A DNA stretch of 64,000 nucleotides from CAZBXE01 sp964496125 (GCA_964496125.1 CAZBXE010000003.1:62001-126000), one strand, 5' to 3'; shown: positions 25,029-34,495, numbered from the stretch's first letter. The notes: generated by a model from the sequence alone, not told the origin. Translations and numbers: made by a program.

Positions 25029-25629
25029 CTTTTTCCTTCAAATAGTTATAAACAGTTGCCCGTGATATCTGCAGCACGTCTGCTATATAAGAGGCTGCAT
25101 TTTTCGTTTCAAAAGCTCCCTCCTTTTGCAGTGCCAAAAGCAGCATTTTCTTCTCTAGTTTGTCCAACAAGTCGATCCTCTTTCCCTCTTTTTTTAAATA
25201 CCCTGACACATAGGTGTTTATTTTCTCGCGCCAGTCACTCTTGAAAACATAGTCGCTTTTCTCACCGAGGGGCTTGATCACGTCTAAAATTTTGAGCTGC
25301 ACTTCTTCTAAGACGGATATATCTACGTTGATGCAAAGAAGAGCAACTGGTTTTCCAGCATCATTTCTCAAGAAAACAGAAATCGATTTTAGTTTTTTGC
25401 CATCCCAGTTCTCTTTAAAGTAAGGCGCAGCGCTATCGGCAATCCCCAAGAGTTCCCTTGCATCGCCAAGAAGCGACTCATCCCCCACCTTACGCTTTGA
25501 AAAACTATTATAGATCGCAGCAATTCGGCTTGTTTGCAGATCATGAATAACCACTTCCCCATAGGGGAAAAGAAGTGCAGAAACCGCCTCTCCAATCGGG
25601 AAAAATCGGCAAATCCCAGCCTCTTTCAC
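25009..25629 (-). CDS. YheO-like PAS/HTH transcriptional regulator
   Basis: A 206-residue regulator: an N-terminal YheO-like PAS sensor (residues about 8-120, with GEVVIHDLQTSRIAAI and PVALLCINVDIS) and a C-terminal helix-turn-helix (about 160-200, AASYIADVLQISRATVYNYL). Family members sense small ligands and regulate amino-acid metabolism genes. It overlaps the aminotransferase-Tag gene by 20 bases, so it probably controls its own operon in response to an amino acid. No operator could be identified. Confidence 0.85.
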   Translation of the reverse strand: MKEAGICRFFPIGEAVSALLFPYGEVVIHDLQTSRIAAIYNSFSKRKVGDESLLGDARELLGIADSAAPYFKENWDGKKLKSISVFLRNDAGKPVALLCINVDISVLEEVQLKILDVIKPLGEKSDYVFKSDWREKINTYVSGYLKKEGKRIDLLDKLEKKMLLLALQKEGAFETKNAASYIADVLQISRATVYNYLKEKDDTTSV

Positions 25630-25678
25630 AGATTGCTCCTTGTTTTATAGACACTTTAGTATAATTAAGACTTTTTTG

Positions 25679-25801
25679 TCTACACAATCCGCCTGCATCA
25701 CAAGCTTTTTTTTAACATGAGCTGCTTTGGCACGGATCAGCTAACAAAATTGAAGGCGCCTCCTTGGCATAACACCAACCTTCCAATTTACTTGTGCATA
25801 T
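25679..25801 (-). repeat. Decayed copy of the 172-bp foldback MITE
   Basis: The right half (25744-25800: AAAATTGAAGGCGCC, TTGGCATAA, CCAACCTTCCAAT, ACTTGTGCATA) clearly matches the right end of the copy at 43252-43423; the left end keeps TACACAA and GCCTGCATC. The middle has been deleted or scrambled, leaving about 122 bp. It lies upstream of the F-box/WD40 gene, as the intact copies lie beside the ankyrin and OTU genes. Confidence 0.65.
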
Positions 25802-25885
25802 AATTGATTTTAAACATTAATTAATGTACAATAACTCACATTGAAGTTATATAAATCATCATTGAAAACCAAACACTTTAAAACA

Positions 25886-27370
25886 ATGAACACACAAACA
25901 AACTCAACAACTAAAAACGCCACACCCGTAGAGCAGACGCACCCCACCTGTACACAATCGTCGTCTTTTGCTAAACACTCTCCGTCCAATGACAATTTTC
26001 ATATTCCCCAAGAATTGATTTTGCATATCTTTAGCTACCTAACACCAGAGGTGCTATGCAAGATTGCCCTTGTTTGTAAAGAGTGGCGCCTTCTTGCTGA
26101 TCATCCCTACCTTTGGAAACCACATTTGAAAACGATCCGGAAGGAACTCCCTTCAGGAGAAACGGATAAAGAAATGATGGCTCACCCTAAGCAGCAGTAC
26201 AAGCTTTCTTTGCAGACCCTCAGGAATTTGGAACGAGGAACAGCTTCTACCTCCTCCTTTCCCATTTGTTGTCTACCCGGAAGCAGAAGCGAGGAGCAGC
26301 ATACAAAACTCCATCAGAATGCAGTTACTGCCTACCTCCTACAAGGCGGAAACCTTTTCACAGCAGCAGAAGATCTATCGGTAAAAATATGGGGTATGAA
26401 TACCGGGGATTGCCTCTATACCTTCCTTCCGCCCTCTCTGCTTGCTGCGGCGCCTTCCAATCTATGGACAAGACATAAAGAAACTCCACACCACCTGGCC
26501 CAGCACAGAAACCATCTCTTGGCAGTAGCAAGTACTATTACCCTAATATGGAACATGAATACAGGGGTCTGCATCCATATCCTTAGGGATCAGGGCCCAA
26601 GAGGGGCGCACCCACAATTTGCAATTCTCGATAATTATTTCTTTAAGAGCTCACAAAACGATACCGTTATGATGTGGGATATCGACAGAGGGGAGCACCT
26701 CCACAGCTTTACTGGACAATCAATAAGACCGCCATATCTTATGCTACAAGGAAACACTCTTTTTACGGGATCATCGGACGGTATGATCAGAATCTGGAAT
26801 ATCGTCTCGAAGGAGCGCGAGGACATCCTTACTGAACATAGAAATGCAATTACCGGGTTTGCATGGCATAATGAAAGCTTTCTTTTTTCAGGAGATTTGC
26901 AAGGGGGGGTCAAAATGTGGGACCTGCAGAATCGTAATACAGGTGAGAGTGTTGATAATTTTGATTGGAATACGGGTCCAGTTGAAAGCCTCATAACACA
27001 AAATAGCTGGCTGATTGTACAACATGCTAGGTCTATTGAAATGTGGGATATTCGCACGAGAGCTCATCTTCGGACATTTTCTTATTCGGGGCAAGAACAG
27101 ATTCACAAGCTCTCTCTACAAAAAAAGTATCTATACGGTGGGAATCGTCAAGGTCTTGTGGTGTGGAATATCGAAAACGGGAAAACGCTATTTAAGGAGC
27201 ACTCCGTTGGGGATGGCCACAATAGGTCTCTTTGGCAGAGGGCTTTTTGTGGGTTTCAAGATGGTGTATTTCTCAGCAGCTTAGGTGACTACGTTTCAAA
27301 ATTTGATTTCCGACCAAAAGAGGAAGACGCGCTTCCGGTTCAACCACGTAAACGGCAAAAAAGAGCCTGA
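25886..27370 (+). CDS. F-box/WD40 repeat protein, putative ubiquitin-ligase adaptor effector
   Basis: A 494-residue eukaryote-like protein. Residues 1-38 are a disordered Thr/Ser/Asn-rich leader. An F-box follows (about 40-80: IPQELILHIFSYLTPEVLCK, then ALVCKEWRLLADHPYLWK), the motif that binds SKP1. From about 125 to 480 there are six or seven WD40 blades (repeated LFTAAEDLSVKIWGMNTG and LFTGSSDGMIRIWNI types). The last eight residues, PRKRQKRA, look like a monopartite nuclear localisation signal. F-box/WD40 proteins act as substrate receptors in SCF ubiquitin ligases, so the likely role is redirecting host ubiquitination after secretion; that is inference. ATG at 25886 is preferred to a TTG at 25841, though neither has a ribosome binding site. 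The start MNTQTNS resembles MTTQTNS of the ankyrin protein at 39621. Confidence 0.88.
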   Translation: MNTQTNSTTKNATPVEQTHPTCTQSSSFAKHSPSNDNFHIPQELILHIFSYLTPEVLCKIALVCKEWRLLADHPYLWKPHLKTIRKELPSGETDKEMMAHPKQQYKLSLQTLRNLERGTASTSSFPICCLPGSRSEEQHTKLHQNAVTAYLLQGGNLFTAAEDLSVKIWGMNTGDCLYTFLPPSLLAAAPSNLWTRHKETPHHLAQHRNHLLAVASTITLIWNMNTGVCIHILRDQGPRGAHPQFAILDNYFFKSSQNDTVMMWDIDRGEHLHSFTGQSIRPPYLMLQGNTLFTGSSDGMIRIWNIVSKEREDILTEHRNAITGFAWHNESFLFSGDLQGGVKMWDLQNRNTGESVDNFDWNTGPVESLITQNSWLIVQHARSIEMWDIRTRAHLRTFSYSGQEQIHKLSLQKKYLYGGNRQGLVVWNIENGKTLFKEHSVGDGHNRSLWQRAFCGFQDGVFLSSLGDYVSKFDFRPKEEDALPVQPRKRQKRA

Positions 27371-27478
27371 GAATTGCAAAGTTGCACGCCTGGCGTGAAT
27401 TGCAAATTTAATGTCCGGGCCTCAAAGCAATACGTAGCCATGCTGCCTCAACCACTTTCGATGAGTCCTAAAAAACAA

Positions 27479-27507
27479 GAGCCCCTCCCACAGGAGCGGT
27501 AGGGCTC
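27479..27507 (-). terminator. Rho-independent terminator of the minus-strand oxalate decarboxylase operon
   Basis: GAGCCC/GGGCTC outer stem with an inner GGAG/CTCC pairing; on the minus strand it is followed by TTGTTTTTT. It lies 6 bases beyond the stop of the small gene at 27513-27677. Confidence 0.8.
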
Positions 27508-27512
27508 GTCTA

Positions 27513-27677
27513 TCACAATAATCCGAAGGCCCACCCTCTTCTCAGAAAAAAGCTGGACGTGAGCACACCCAATAGCAGCAAGTTTTTCCCAAATCCCGTG
27601 GGATCCAAAATTTCAGCAATGATATCAATTTTGGCTTTGGCAGCATTATAAGAGACAACTTCAATCTTCTTTTTCAT
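27513..27677 (-). CDS. Small hypothetical protein, 54 aa
   Basis: Minus-strand ATG at 27677, stop at 27513. The protein is MKKKIEVVSYNAAKAKIDII followed by a hydrophobic C-terminus (LLLLGVLTSSFFLRRGWAFG). It starts 21 bases after the oxalate decarboxylase stop and ends just before a strong terminator on the same strand, so it would be the last gene of that operon. No clear ribosome binding site and no family; real status is moderate. Confidence 0.45.
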   Translation of the reverse strand: MKKKIEVVSYNAAKAKIDIIAEILDPTGFGKNLLLLGVLTSSFFLRRGWAFGLL

Positions 27678-27697
27678 GGCAAGAAATGTGCCAGGTT

Positions 27698-28834
27698 TTA
27701 CCTTTTCCCCACAATCGGAGTCTTTTGAAGAGGAATTTTCTTTAAAAAAGACTCGTCAACGTGCAGATGCTGCCTGACAAGCTCATGCGGCGTAAGAGCT
27801 AGCCACTGCGCAAGTGGCACATCCTTAAAATAAGAGCTTTTAAACATTTCCAAAAAACGAAGGGTTGTTTTCCCAACATTTTCCACATAATGAGGCATAG
27901 CTCGAGGGACATAGCCCACATCACCTGCCTGAAAATCAAAGGTTTGTGCGGAGTGACTCGAGGCAAAAGCTGTCATCTTCGCCTTCCCTTCGATAAAGTA
28001 GGCCCACTCGTCTGCATGAGGATGCCAATGAAGCTCTCTCATCCCACCCGGCTCCACTTCCACAAGGGCCGCCGAAATACTTGACGCTGGAAACGCCCTA
28101 GAATCCATGATTCTCACTTGGCCAAAAGGCATCTTCAAGGGCTTCATCTTGATCATCCGATGGCTATAATCAAACGGGACCTTACCAAGTCCTTGGATTT
28201 TATCTTTTTCAAGTGGTGGCGGCACTTTCGCTTGAAAAATGTAGCGCTCTTCTGCAGGAATCTTTGCAAAGGCCTTTTCAGGGACTCCAAAGTTTTTAGC
28301 AAGCACATCCTTCGGTGTGCAGGAAAGCCAGTCAGTAAGGGCAAAGGTTGAGTTTTCATCAAAGTGACCATCATCAAAGACAAGTAAAAACTCACACCCC
28401 TCCGGGCCAAGGCCTTGGATTGAATGAGGAATCCCCGTCGGGAAGAACCACCCCTCTCCCTCTCCGACATCCGCCTGGAAAGCAGATAGATTCTCATCCA
28501 CAAGAGTAACACGAGCCTTCCCCTTGAGAACATAAGCCCACTCATTCTCCATATGCCAGTGCATCTCCCGGACCCCGCCCGCTGTAAGGCGCATGTTAAC
28601 ACCAGCTAGCTCCTTTGCAATCGGAAGCTCCCGTATCGTCGTCTGCCTCGACCACCCCCCTTCCGATAGGCGGTTATGGCTATCGCAAAAAGACCAGCGA
28701 AGGCTCGGAAGAGTCCCATGGTCTGTACCCGGGGGAATGAGACGACTTGGTCCTTCAGCTTCTCGACATGGATTGGATGGGCCCAAAACAGAGGCTCCTT
28801 TTTTTCCGCGGATTGGCTCTTTTTTTTTCGTCAT
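27698..28834 (-). CDS. oxdC: Bicupin oxalate decarboxylase
   Basis: A 378-residue bicupin. The first cupin has metal ligands in REMHWHMENEW (His92, His94, Glu98) and His137 in GIPHS; the second has RELHWHPHADEW and the His of PRAMPHYVENVG. The lid motif that separates decarboxylases from oxidases is DENST (159-163; SENST in Bacillus OxdC) and keeps the key Glu160. The enzyme converts oxalate to formate and CO2 with manganese, consuming a proton. No signal peptide, so cytosolic. The start overlaps the stop of the AhpD-like gene (ATGA), which makes an operon with a peroxide-handling enzyme; oxalate decarboxylase needs O2 as cofactor and forms radicals, so the pairing is sensible. Confidence 0.92.
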   Translation of the reverse strand: MTKKKEPIRGKKGASVLGPSNPCREAEGPSRLIPPGTDHGTLPSLRWSFCDSHNRLSEGGWSRQTTIRELPIAKELAGVNMRLTAGGVREMHWHMENEWAYVLKGKARVTLVDENLSAFQADVGEGEGWFFPTGIPHSIQGLGPEGCEFLLVFDDGHFDENSTFALTDWLSCTPKDVLAKNFGVPEKAFAKIPAEERYIFQAKVPPPLEKDKIQGLGKVPFDYSHRMIKMKPLKMPFGQVRIMDSRAFPASSISAALVEVEPGGMRELHWHPHADEWAYFIEGKAKMTAFASSHSAQTFDFQAGDVGYVPRAMPHYVENVGKTTLRFLEMFKSSYFKDVPLAQWLALTPHELVRQHLHVDESFLKKIPLQKTPIVGKR

Positions 28835-29382
28835 GGGCCTTTCACATTCTCCGTTGACACTTTTGGTAAAAAGTCAATTTCCGTCCCTACAATCAAGTTA
28901 AAATAATTGGTCAGGATGTTATGGCAAATAATGGCTATCAACTCTACAATCTCCTCGTCTGTGTACCCAGCTGAGCGGATCGCCTTCAAATCCTCGTCTG
29001 CCAGCTTGCCGCGCAGTTTCACAACCTGGCGCGCAAAAGCAAGGGCCGCTTCCACTTTAGGATCTTGAGATTTTCCCACAAGATTTTGCATCAGCTCACC
29101 AGCAGGCACATGCTGCATTTTCGCAAGTGCTGTATGCGCAGAAGCGCAGTAATCGCAGTGATTTGACCCTGCCACTGCAAGGGCAATTTGCTCCCGTAGA
29201 GAAGCTGGCAATTTACACTGACTCAAAGCAGATATTCCTGCCATAAAGAAGTTCAGAGCCGCAGGTGAATGCGCAAAAGTTTGAAAAATATTTGGGACAT
29301 TTCCCATTGATTTTTTGAGCGCATCTAAGTGGACTTGCGCCTTTGGATCAGGATTTTTTTTAGGATGAATACGGATACTCAT
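28831..29382 (-). CDS. AhpD-like peroxidase-related protein (carboxymuconolactone decarboxylase fold)
   Basis: A 183-residue alkylhydroperoxidase-like protein. The redox motif C-x-x-C-x-x-x-H is in NHCDYCASAHT (about residues 81-91), within the typical AhpD helical core. Start 29382 has GGAGG five bases upstream; the longer frame lacks this and overlaps the divergent gene. First gene of an operon with oxdC. It likely reduces peroxides with a thiol partner. Confidence 0.88.
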   Translation of the reverse strand: MSIRIHPKKNPDPKAQVHLDALKKSMGNVPNIFQTFAHSPAALNFFMAGISALSQCKLPASLREQIALAVAGSNHCDYCASAHTALAKMQHVPAGELMQNLVGKSQDPKVEAALAFARQVVKLRGKLADEDLKAIRSAGYTDEEIVELIAIICHNILTNYFNLIVGTEIDFLPKVSTENVKGP

Positions 29383-29465
29383 AGTGACCTCCAGTTCATT
29401 TTTGAATACACAAGTGCCAGAAAAATGGCAAAAAAAATCGCACTCGGCTAGAATCTCTGCCGAAT

Positions 29466-29975
29466 ATGAACAAGACAATTCTTTCCACCTTTCTTTTTAT
29501 GCTGACTGCATTTGTGCCGATCATGGGTTTTGAGATTCCCACGATTACAGAATTCACAAATATTGCCTTCATGCTCAAAATGGAAAAACTGATCAAGAAG
29601 CTGAAAAAGAGCAACCACCACGGCGTGGACAACATGACGCAGTGTTTTTTCAACATAAAAAATGAAATTGAAGGCACCTACACGATTAAATACAACGTGG
29701 GGATGTGCATGGACACCTTGGAGAAAGAACTACGCCGAGCAGGCTTAAGAGCGCCTGAACAGGAAATGCTAGCTATCCGAAAGCATCTGCGCGCGTATGA
29801 AAGAAAGAAAAAAGGGTCAAACGCAGAAATCAAAGTCTCTCCCCCCCTTCTGTATGGTGCTGTCATCACCCTCTCAGGGCTGCTTCTTGAGGTTCTTCCT
29901 GTCCCTGACTGCGATCTGCTTGGAAAAGATTTGATCGAATGCGGCGTCGAAATCTTTGATCACCATCTAGATTGA
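29466..29975 (+). CDS. Secreted hypothetical protein, 169 aa
   Basis: Not recognised. A signal peptide is clear (MNKTILSTFLFMLTAFVPIM, cleavage near MGF-EIP). The mature part is basic and helical (KMEKLIKKLKKSNHHG, RAYERKKKGSN) with three or four Cys residues, suggesting an exported disulfide-containing protein. Divergent from the AhpD-like gene, followed by the DUF4239 gene 34 bases after its stop. Confidence 0.7.
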   Translation: MNKTILSTFLFMLTAFVPIMGFEIPTITEFTNIAFMLKMEKLIKKLKKSNHHGVDNMTQCFFNIKNEIEGTYTIKYNVGMCMDTLEKELRRAGLRAPEQEMLAIRKHLRAYERKKKGSNAEIKVSPPLLYGAVITLSGLLLEVLPVPDCDLLGKDLIECGVEIFDHHLD

Positions 29976-30009
29976 CGAGAACAAACGATTCTAGTAGAAA
30001 GTAAACGTG

Positions 30010-30771
30010 ATGCAACTACCTCTTCAAATCCTGCCAATTGCCATATTCCTTCTCTTTCTTGCTTGCTTTGAAGCTGGCTACTGGATGGGTATCTGGAAAA
30101 ATAGAATTGGAGGGGTCAAGAAAGAAGCGGGAGTTGGGACCAGCATTGGAGCGCTGCTCGGCCTTCTTGCTTTTATGCTTGCCTTTACCTTCGGAATGGT
30201 GGGAAATCGCTTTGAGATGAGACGAAATGCCGTAATCGAAGAGGCAAATGCCGTCGGCACCACCTATCTACGAGCAAGCTATCTACCAACTCCTGCTCGC
30301 ACAGAGATCCAGCAGCTGCTCCGCTCCTACGTAAATACAAGACTAGAAGCAACCAGCGGAGCTCTACATTTAGACGATGCGATTGCCAAATCCGATGAAC
30401 TGCTCGACGAGCTTTGGGGTCATGCCGCAATACTTGCTGAAAAAAACCCCACTTCAGTTATGGATAGCCTCTTCGTCCAATCCCTAAACAACGTCATAGA
30501 CATGAATACCAAGAGGCTAATGGCTGCTTTACAGTCGCGCATCCCTTCTGCCGTTTGGGTTGTTCTCTATTTCCTTGCCGCCATCTCTATGGGGGCACTT
30601 GGATTTCTAGCAGGGCTTGCAAACGAAAGAAGCCTTATCATCAATCTCGCTCTCATCGCTGCGTTTACTCTTGTGATCTTTCTGATTGCTCAAATTGATC
30701 ACCCTGAAGAGAGCGAAATCAAGGTAAGCGAACAATCTCTTCTCGACCTTCAAAGAAAAATCAATCACTAA
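30010..30771 (+). CDS. DUF4239 (bestrophin-like) membrane protein
   Basis: A 253-residue inner-membrane protein with two N-terminal helices (about 5-25 and 45-65), a cytosolic helical middle beginning with the family segment GMVGNRFEMRRNAVIEEANA (about 62-81), GTTYLRASYLP, and two C-terminal helices (about 180-225). This is the DUF4239 pattern. Function unknown; possibly a channel by remote similarity to bestrophins. ATG at 30010 directly follows a GTG at 30007; no strong ribosome binding site. Confidence 0.85.
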   Translation: MQLPLQILPIAIFLLFLACFEAGYWMGIWKNRIGGVKKEAGVGTSIGALLGLLAFMLAFTFGMVGNRFEMRRNAVIEEANAVGTTYLRASYLPTPARTEIQQLLRSYVNTRLEATSGALHLDDAIAKSDELLDELWGHAAILAEKNPTSVMDSLFVQSLNNVIDMNTKRLMAALQSRIPSAVWVVLYFLAAISMGALGFLAGLANERSLIINLALIAAFTLVIFLIAQIDHPEESEIKVSEQSLLDLQRKINH

Positions 30772-30829
30772 AGTCACGTCTTGACTTTTAAGAAAAAAAA
30801 CAGAAAACTTCTTGCGGTTCTTACGTATT

Positions 30830-33800
30830 ATGTTTTCAACGACAACACTTTCAAACGCAAGAGTTCGGCAAGTCCAACCCCTCTCCACATGCTCTTCTGA
30901 GAGAGAACCTCCGAAAGCCCTCAGTAGGCACGGTCTTCTTTCTCTACCAAGCTATTCTTTAGACGAAACAAAAAAGGCTATAGCTTGCTTGATCCAGGCA
31001 GGTCTTATAGATCCCGAGCTAAAAGCCACCTTTTCCCTTCCGACTTTACCCCTTGAAGAAGACGACTACAAAATGCTCGAAGAGCGCTTGCAAACCTCTT
31101 TTCAAATCGATGAGAAAACCATCTTTTGTCTGCAAGAATTTCTTTCAAAGCTCATAGAAAAAAGAAACATTCCTATTAGCAGTGTGCAGATTATTGGAAG
31201 TGCCATCCCCATAAGCCGAAACTATCACAAAAAACTTTTTTCTTGCATCCAAGCCCAAAAACAAACCTTAAGCGACCTTCAAAAAATCATCGAAAAAAAA
31301 CAAGAGTCTTGGACAGATCTAGACATTAGGATCAAAATTAAGGCACCCTCCGAACAAAGCCAATCCGAAATCCTCCAAACACTGGATAAACTCTTTAAGG
31401 AGTATAAACACATACACAGACGAGGTTTACACCATCGCGTGGGTGTACTCTATACCATCGGCAACCATGCTACAGAAAAAAAGCTTGATCTCACCTTTAT
31501 TTGGGACACAGGAGAAAACGCTCACATGTTTGTTTCCGACTCAGTGAGCGTGGAGATTCTTTCCTATCTTCAAGATAAAAGACACAAAGCGAACCTGCTT
31601 TGCAATGGCCCTTCCATTGCAGACTGGTTTCTTCAAAACCATCTTCGTGTTGTTAACTTCGAGCAAGCTGAAGAAAAGATAGACAAGACGTACTTCCCTA
31701 AATTACTCTGTCTTAAGACAAAAGGAAGCATCCCTTCCAGCAAACACCTCGAAAAGAAGCTACTGCAATGCTACTTTAATGGTGTCACAAACGCTATGGA
31801 CACATGCCAACTTCTACAAAATTCCCGGTTTTCACACCTGCCTAATGGGGTTTATCCAAGCATAGCCTATTGGATCAATGCCTACGAGGCTTGCAAAACC
31901 CACGGTATTCCCAAAGAAAGACAAGAAGATCTATTTCTTATTCTTAGCCATGTCAAAGATGAAGATAATAAAACAAAAGGCCTTTTACCCCTTCTTCAAC
32001 AAAAAGGAGATGTAACGCAAAGTACAATCACAGCTCTCAAAATAGTTGCGATCGGCACGTATTTACAAAAATGCCTCGACACAACAAGCAACCACCCTAT
32101 CACTCCCACCCTTTTTAGTGAGGAGTTTTCCCTGGAATACCCTCTCGACATAGAAAATCCAGATCATTCTAAAGTTTGCCTAACAATCGATATGGCAAAA
32201 GAAGTAGAGACCCTGAAAAAAGCAGGCGATGTAACTGCATTACTACCAGTTTTCGAAAGGCTTTGCCTTTGTTTCAAAAAAAATGACATAGTCAAGTTGC
32301 AAGAAGGTCCTTTTCATGTCTCTTATGATGCCATACGCAACGCCGTATTTTTAGGCACGCCTGGCACAGCTCTTCTCTCCCTCTTTTTTCTACATATTCT
32401 TACCCAGGCTGAAGGAAGCGCAAAGTATCTAAACATCTCCTTAGAGCTGCTGCAGCGCTCTCTCTTGGAATCAAAAAAGCATGAAGAAATCCTGCTGAGC
32501 TGCACCTCTCTTTTGCCAAAACCTTTTCTCCTTTCCTTTGAGAAAAAAATACAAAAAGAGGCGCCTACCCCCAAGTCTTGCAGAACAGCCGTTTTAGAAT
32601 CCATCCTGGAGCAAAACGACCCTCATCTTTTCGAGCAAGGGTTGATCTTGCTTGAAGAAAGCCCCCACCTTCTAGAAGAAACTGAAAGAGCCTCTCTTAA
32701 GCTTAAGTATTTGAAGGTCTTGCCCGAAGAAAGAGCCTCACCTCTTTTTGCAATTGGAATGGAAAGAAAAGAATTTGTGCACCATCCCGAAAGTTCTCTT
32801 GACCTGCTTTTTAAATTCGTTGCTTCTCAACATAAGACAATCAAAATCCAAAGAACCTTAGAGCACATTGCGGAAAGTGGCAGGGTAGATATGCAATCTT
32901 CTTGCAAGCAGGCATTTGACACTTTTCTACAAAGCGAGTCGCTAGAAGCCGCAAAGGAGCTTCTCCTAGGAGCAAACAAGTGGCTACCAGATGAGAGCTA
33001 TTTGTTTCTTGTCATGACGCTTTTAAAAAAGGGACTTGCCAAAGAGGCGCTCTCCCTCTTGCAGCGCCTAGAAGAATCTCATAGATTGTCTGTAAAACGC
33101 TGCCTACAGACTTTAGATCGTGAATGCAGACTAAAGGTTATAGAAGCACTGTGGGACAAAAACCGCGCTCTTGTGGAAGAAGAAGATCTTGTGCAGCTAG
33201 CAGCTTCTTGGATTGGCAAAAAAGAATACACCAGCGCAAGCGAAGCACTCAGGCTGTCTTCGAGAAAAAACGAGAAAGCAGCCAGTCACCACCGCACCCT
33301 GTTTCACATTTTTCTCGATAGCCCAAATCAAAATCTTGAGCTTGCCTCCTTTCATTTAGAAAGAGCGCATTGCGGGCAAACAGATGCCTACCGTATAGAT
33401 TACCACGAACTGATGGATGCAAAAGCTAAGAGAGATGGGATTCTTAGCTTGCGCGGACAAGAGCTATTTCCTGAAGAGGTTAAGACGTGGCAAAGATGGG
33501 AAAGACATATCCTCGAACAGATAGAAAGCAAAGAGGTGGCTAGTGCAATAGAAATCCTAAACCATGTAAATCGACTTCCTGGATTTCAAGTACTTAGTCA
33601 ATCAGTTGTCGAAAAACTAGTACATTCCCTTGCCTTAAGAGATAAGCCTTTGTCTGATGCAGAGGTAAGCTCTCTTCTTACCATTTCTTCTCAGCAGATG
33701 CTGCCACTACTTAGGCAATTAGGCCCTTCGGAAATGCGTTGCTTTTTCCTCTTCTTGACAAAACACTCCTGCAGGCTACAAGAGCAGTGGCGGCTACTTA

Positions 33801-34495
33801 CAGCCTGTGCTGATTTCTTACAAGAAAGAAAAAAAAGTTTCTCTCACCTAGCAGAACCCTTCTGCAACATCATTGAACCGTTAGAGAACAGAGAAAGAAG
33901 CAACGACCCTCACCCTTTTCTCCACTGGGCCCATCTTATGCATGTTAGATGTGAAACTAAACAAAACGCTTTAAAAGAACTCTATAAGAGTAAATTTTGG
34001 CCTCTTGCCTCAGGCGAGATGAGTGAGGAGATGAGAAGAAAGCTCATAAGAGTCAGTTTGAACTGTGTGATGAAAGCGGTTTTTCATGCAAAAAAACCGC
34101 CCTATAACCAAATCCCTCTTCTTTGGCTTGCATATGCCATGCAAAGTGGGTTTGACCGTTTCCCTGTGCCTGAAAGTGACGCTGGGCAGGAGGAGTACGC
34201 TGCCGCTGAAGTTCTTGTTACAGAGAAGCTTTCCCAAGTGAGAACCTATACCGCCTTTTCTGTACTAGCAAGGGAACGTATGGAAAAATTTGACCAATTA
34301 AAAAACAGAACTCCTATCCGTGCCTCTATCTCCAAAGACACAAGAAGTCTTCTTGACCCATCCCTTTTGCAAAGAGGCTGGCTCTTTAGAGGTAAAGCGC
34401 TCCTTTTCGGCGCAATTCTTTATTTTGGGCTTCGCACACTAGTAATCCATACAGCGATTGGCCTCAATCGCATGTGGCCATCTGAAGAAAAATAA
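30830..34495 (+). CDS. Large protein with N-terminal nucleotidyltransferase-like region and helical repeats
   Basis: A 1221-residue protein, start ATG 30830. Residues about 115-230 show the order of a polymerase-beta-type nucleotidyltransferase: IIGSAIPIS (G-S motif), WTDLDIRI (about 159-166, the paired Asp), and KKLDLTFIWD (about 217-226, third acidic position). The remainder, about 300-1170, is Leu/Glu/Lys-rich helical hairpins like TPR/HEAT superhelices, and a hydrophobic segment near 1190-1215 (GKALLFGAILYFGLRTLVIH) could anchor it in a membrane. A similar layout is not known to me from a characterised protein. The nucleotidyltransferase assignment is inference from motif order and needs a structure prediction. 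Confidence 0.6.
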   Translation: MFSTTTLSNARVRQVQPLSTCSSEREPPKALSRHGLLSLPSYSLDETKKAIACLIQAGLIDPELKATFSLPTLPLEEDDYKMLEERLQTSFQIDEKTIFCLQEFLSKLIEKRNIPISSVQIIGSAIPISRNYHKKLFSCIQAQKQTLSDLQKIIEKKQESWTDLDIRIKIKAPSEQSQSEILQTLDKLFKEYKHIHRRGLHHRVGVLYTIGNHATEKKLDLTFIWDTGENAHMFVSDSVSVEILSYLQDKRHKANLLCNGPSIADWFLQNHLRVVNFEQAEEKIDKTYFPKLLCLKTKGSIPSSKHLEKKLLQCYFNGVTNAMDTCQLLQNSRFSHLPNGVYPSIAYWINAYEACKTHGIPKERQEDLFLILSHVKDEDNKTKGLLPLLQQKGDVTQSTITALKIVAIGTYLQKCLDTTSNHPITPTLFSEEFSLEYPLDIENPDHSKVCLTIDMAKEVETLKKAGDVTALLPVFERLCLCFKKNDIVKLQEGPFHVSYDAIRNAVFLGTPGTALLSLFFLHILTQAEGSAKYLNISLELLQRSLLESKKHEEILLSCTSLLPKPFLLSFEKKIQKEAPTPKSCRTAVLESILEQNDPHLFEQGLILLEESPHLLEETERASLKLKYLKVLPEERASPLFAIGMERKEFVHHPESSLDLLFKFVASQHKTIKIQRTLEHIAESGRVDMQSSCKQAFDTFLQSESLEAAKELLLGANKWLPDESYLFLVMTLLKKGLAKEALSLLQRLEESHRLSVKRCLQTLDRECRLKVIEALWDKNRALVEEEDLVQLAASWIGKKEYTSASEALRLSSRKNEKAASHHRTLFHIFLDSPNQNLELASFHLERAHCGQTDAYRIDYHELMDAKAKRDGILSLRGQELFPEEVKTWQRWERHILEQIESKEVASAIEILNHVNRLPGFQVLSQSVVEKLVHSLALRDKPLSDAEVSSLLTISSQQMLPLLRQLGPSEMRCFFLFLTKHSCRLQEQWRLLTACADFLQERKKSFSHLAEPFCNIIEPLENRERSNDPHPFLHWAHLMHVRCETKQNALKELYKSKFWPLASGEMSEEMRRKLIRVSLNCVMKAVFHAKKPPYNQIPLLWLAYAMQSGFDRFPVPESDAGQEEYAAAEVLVTEKLSQVRTYTAFSVLARERMEKFDQLKNRTPIRASISKDTRSLLDPSLLQRGWLFRGKALLFGAILYFGLRTLVIHTAIGLNRMWPSEEK

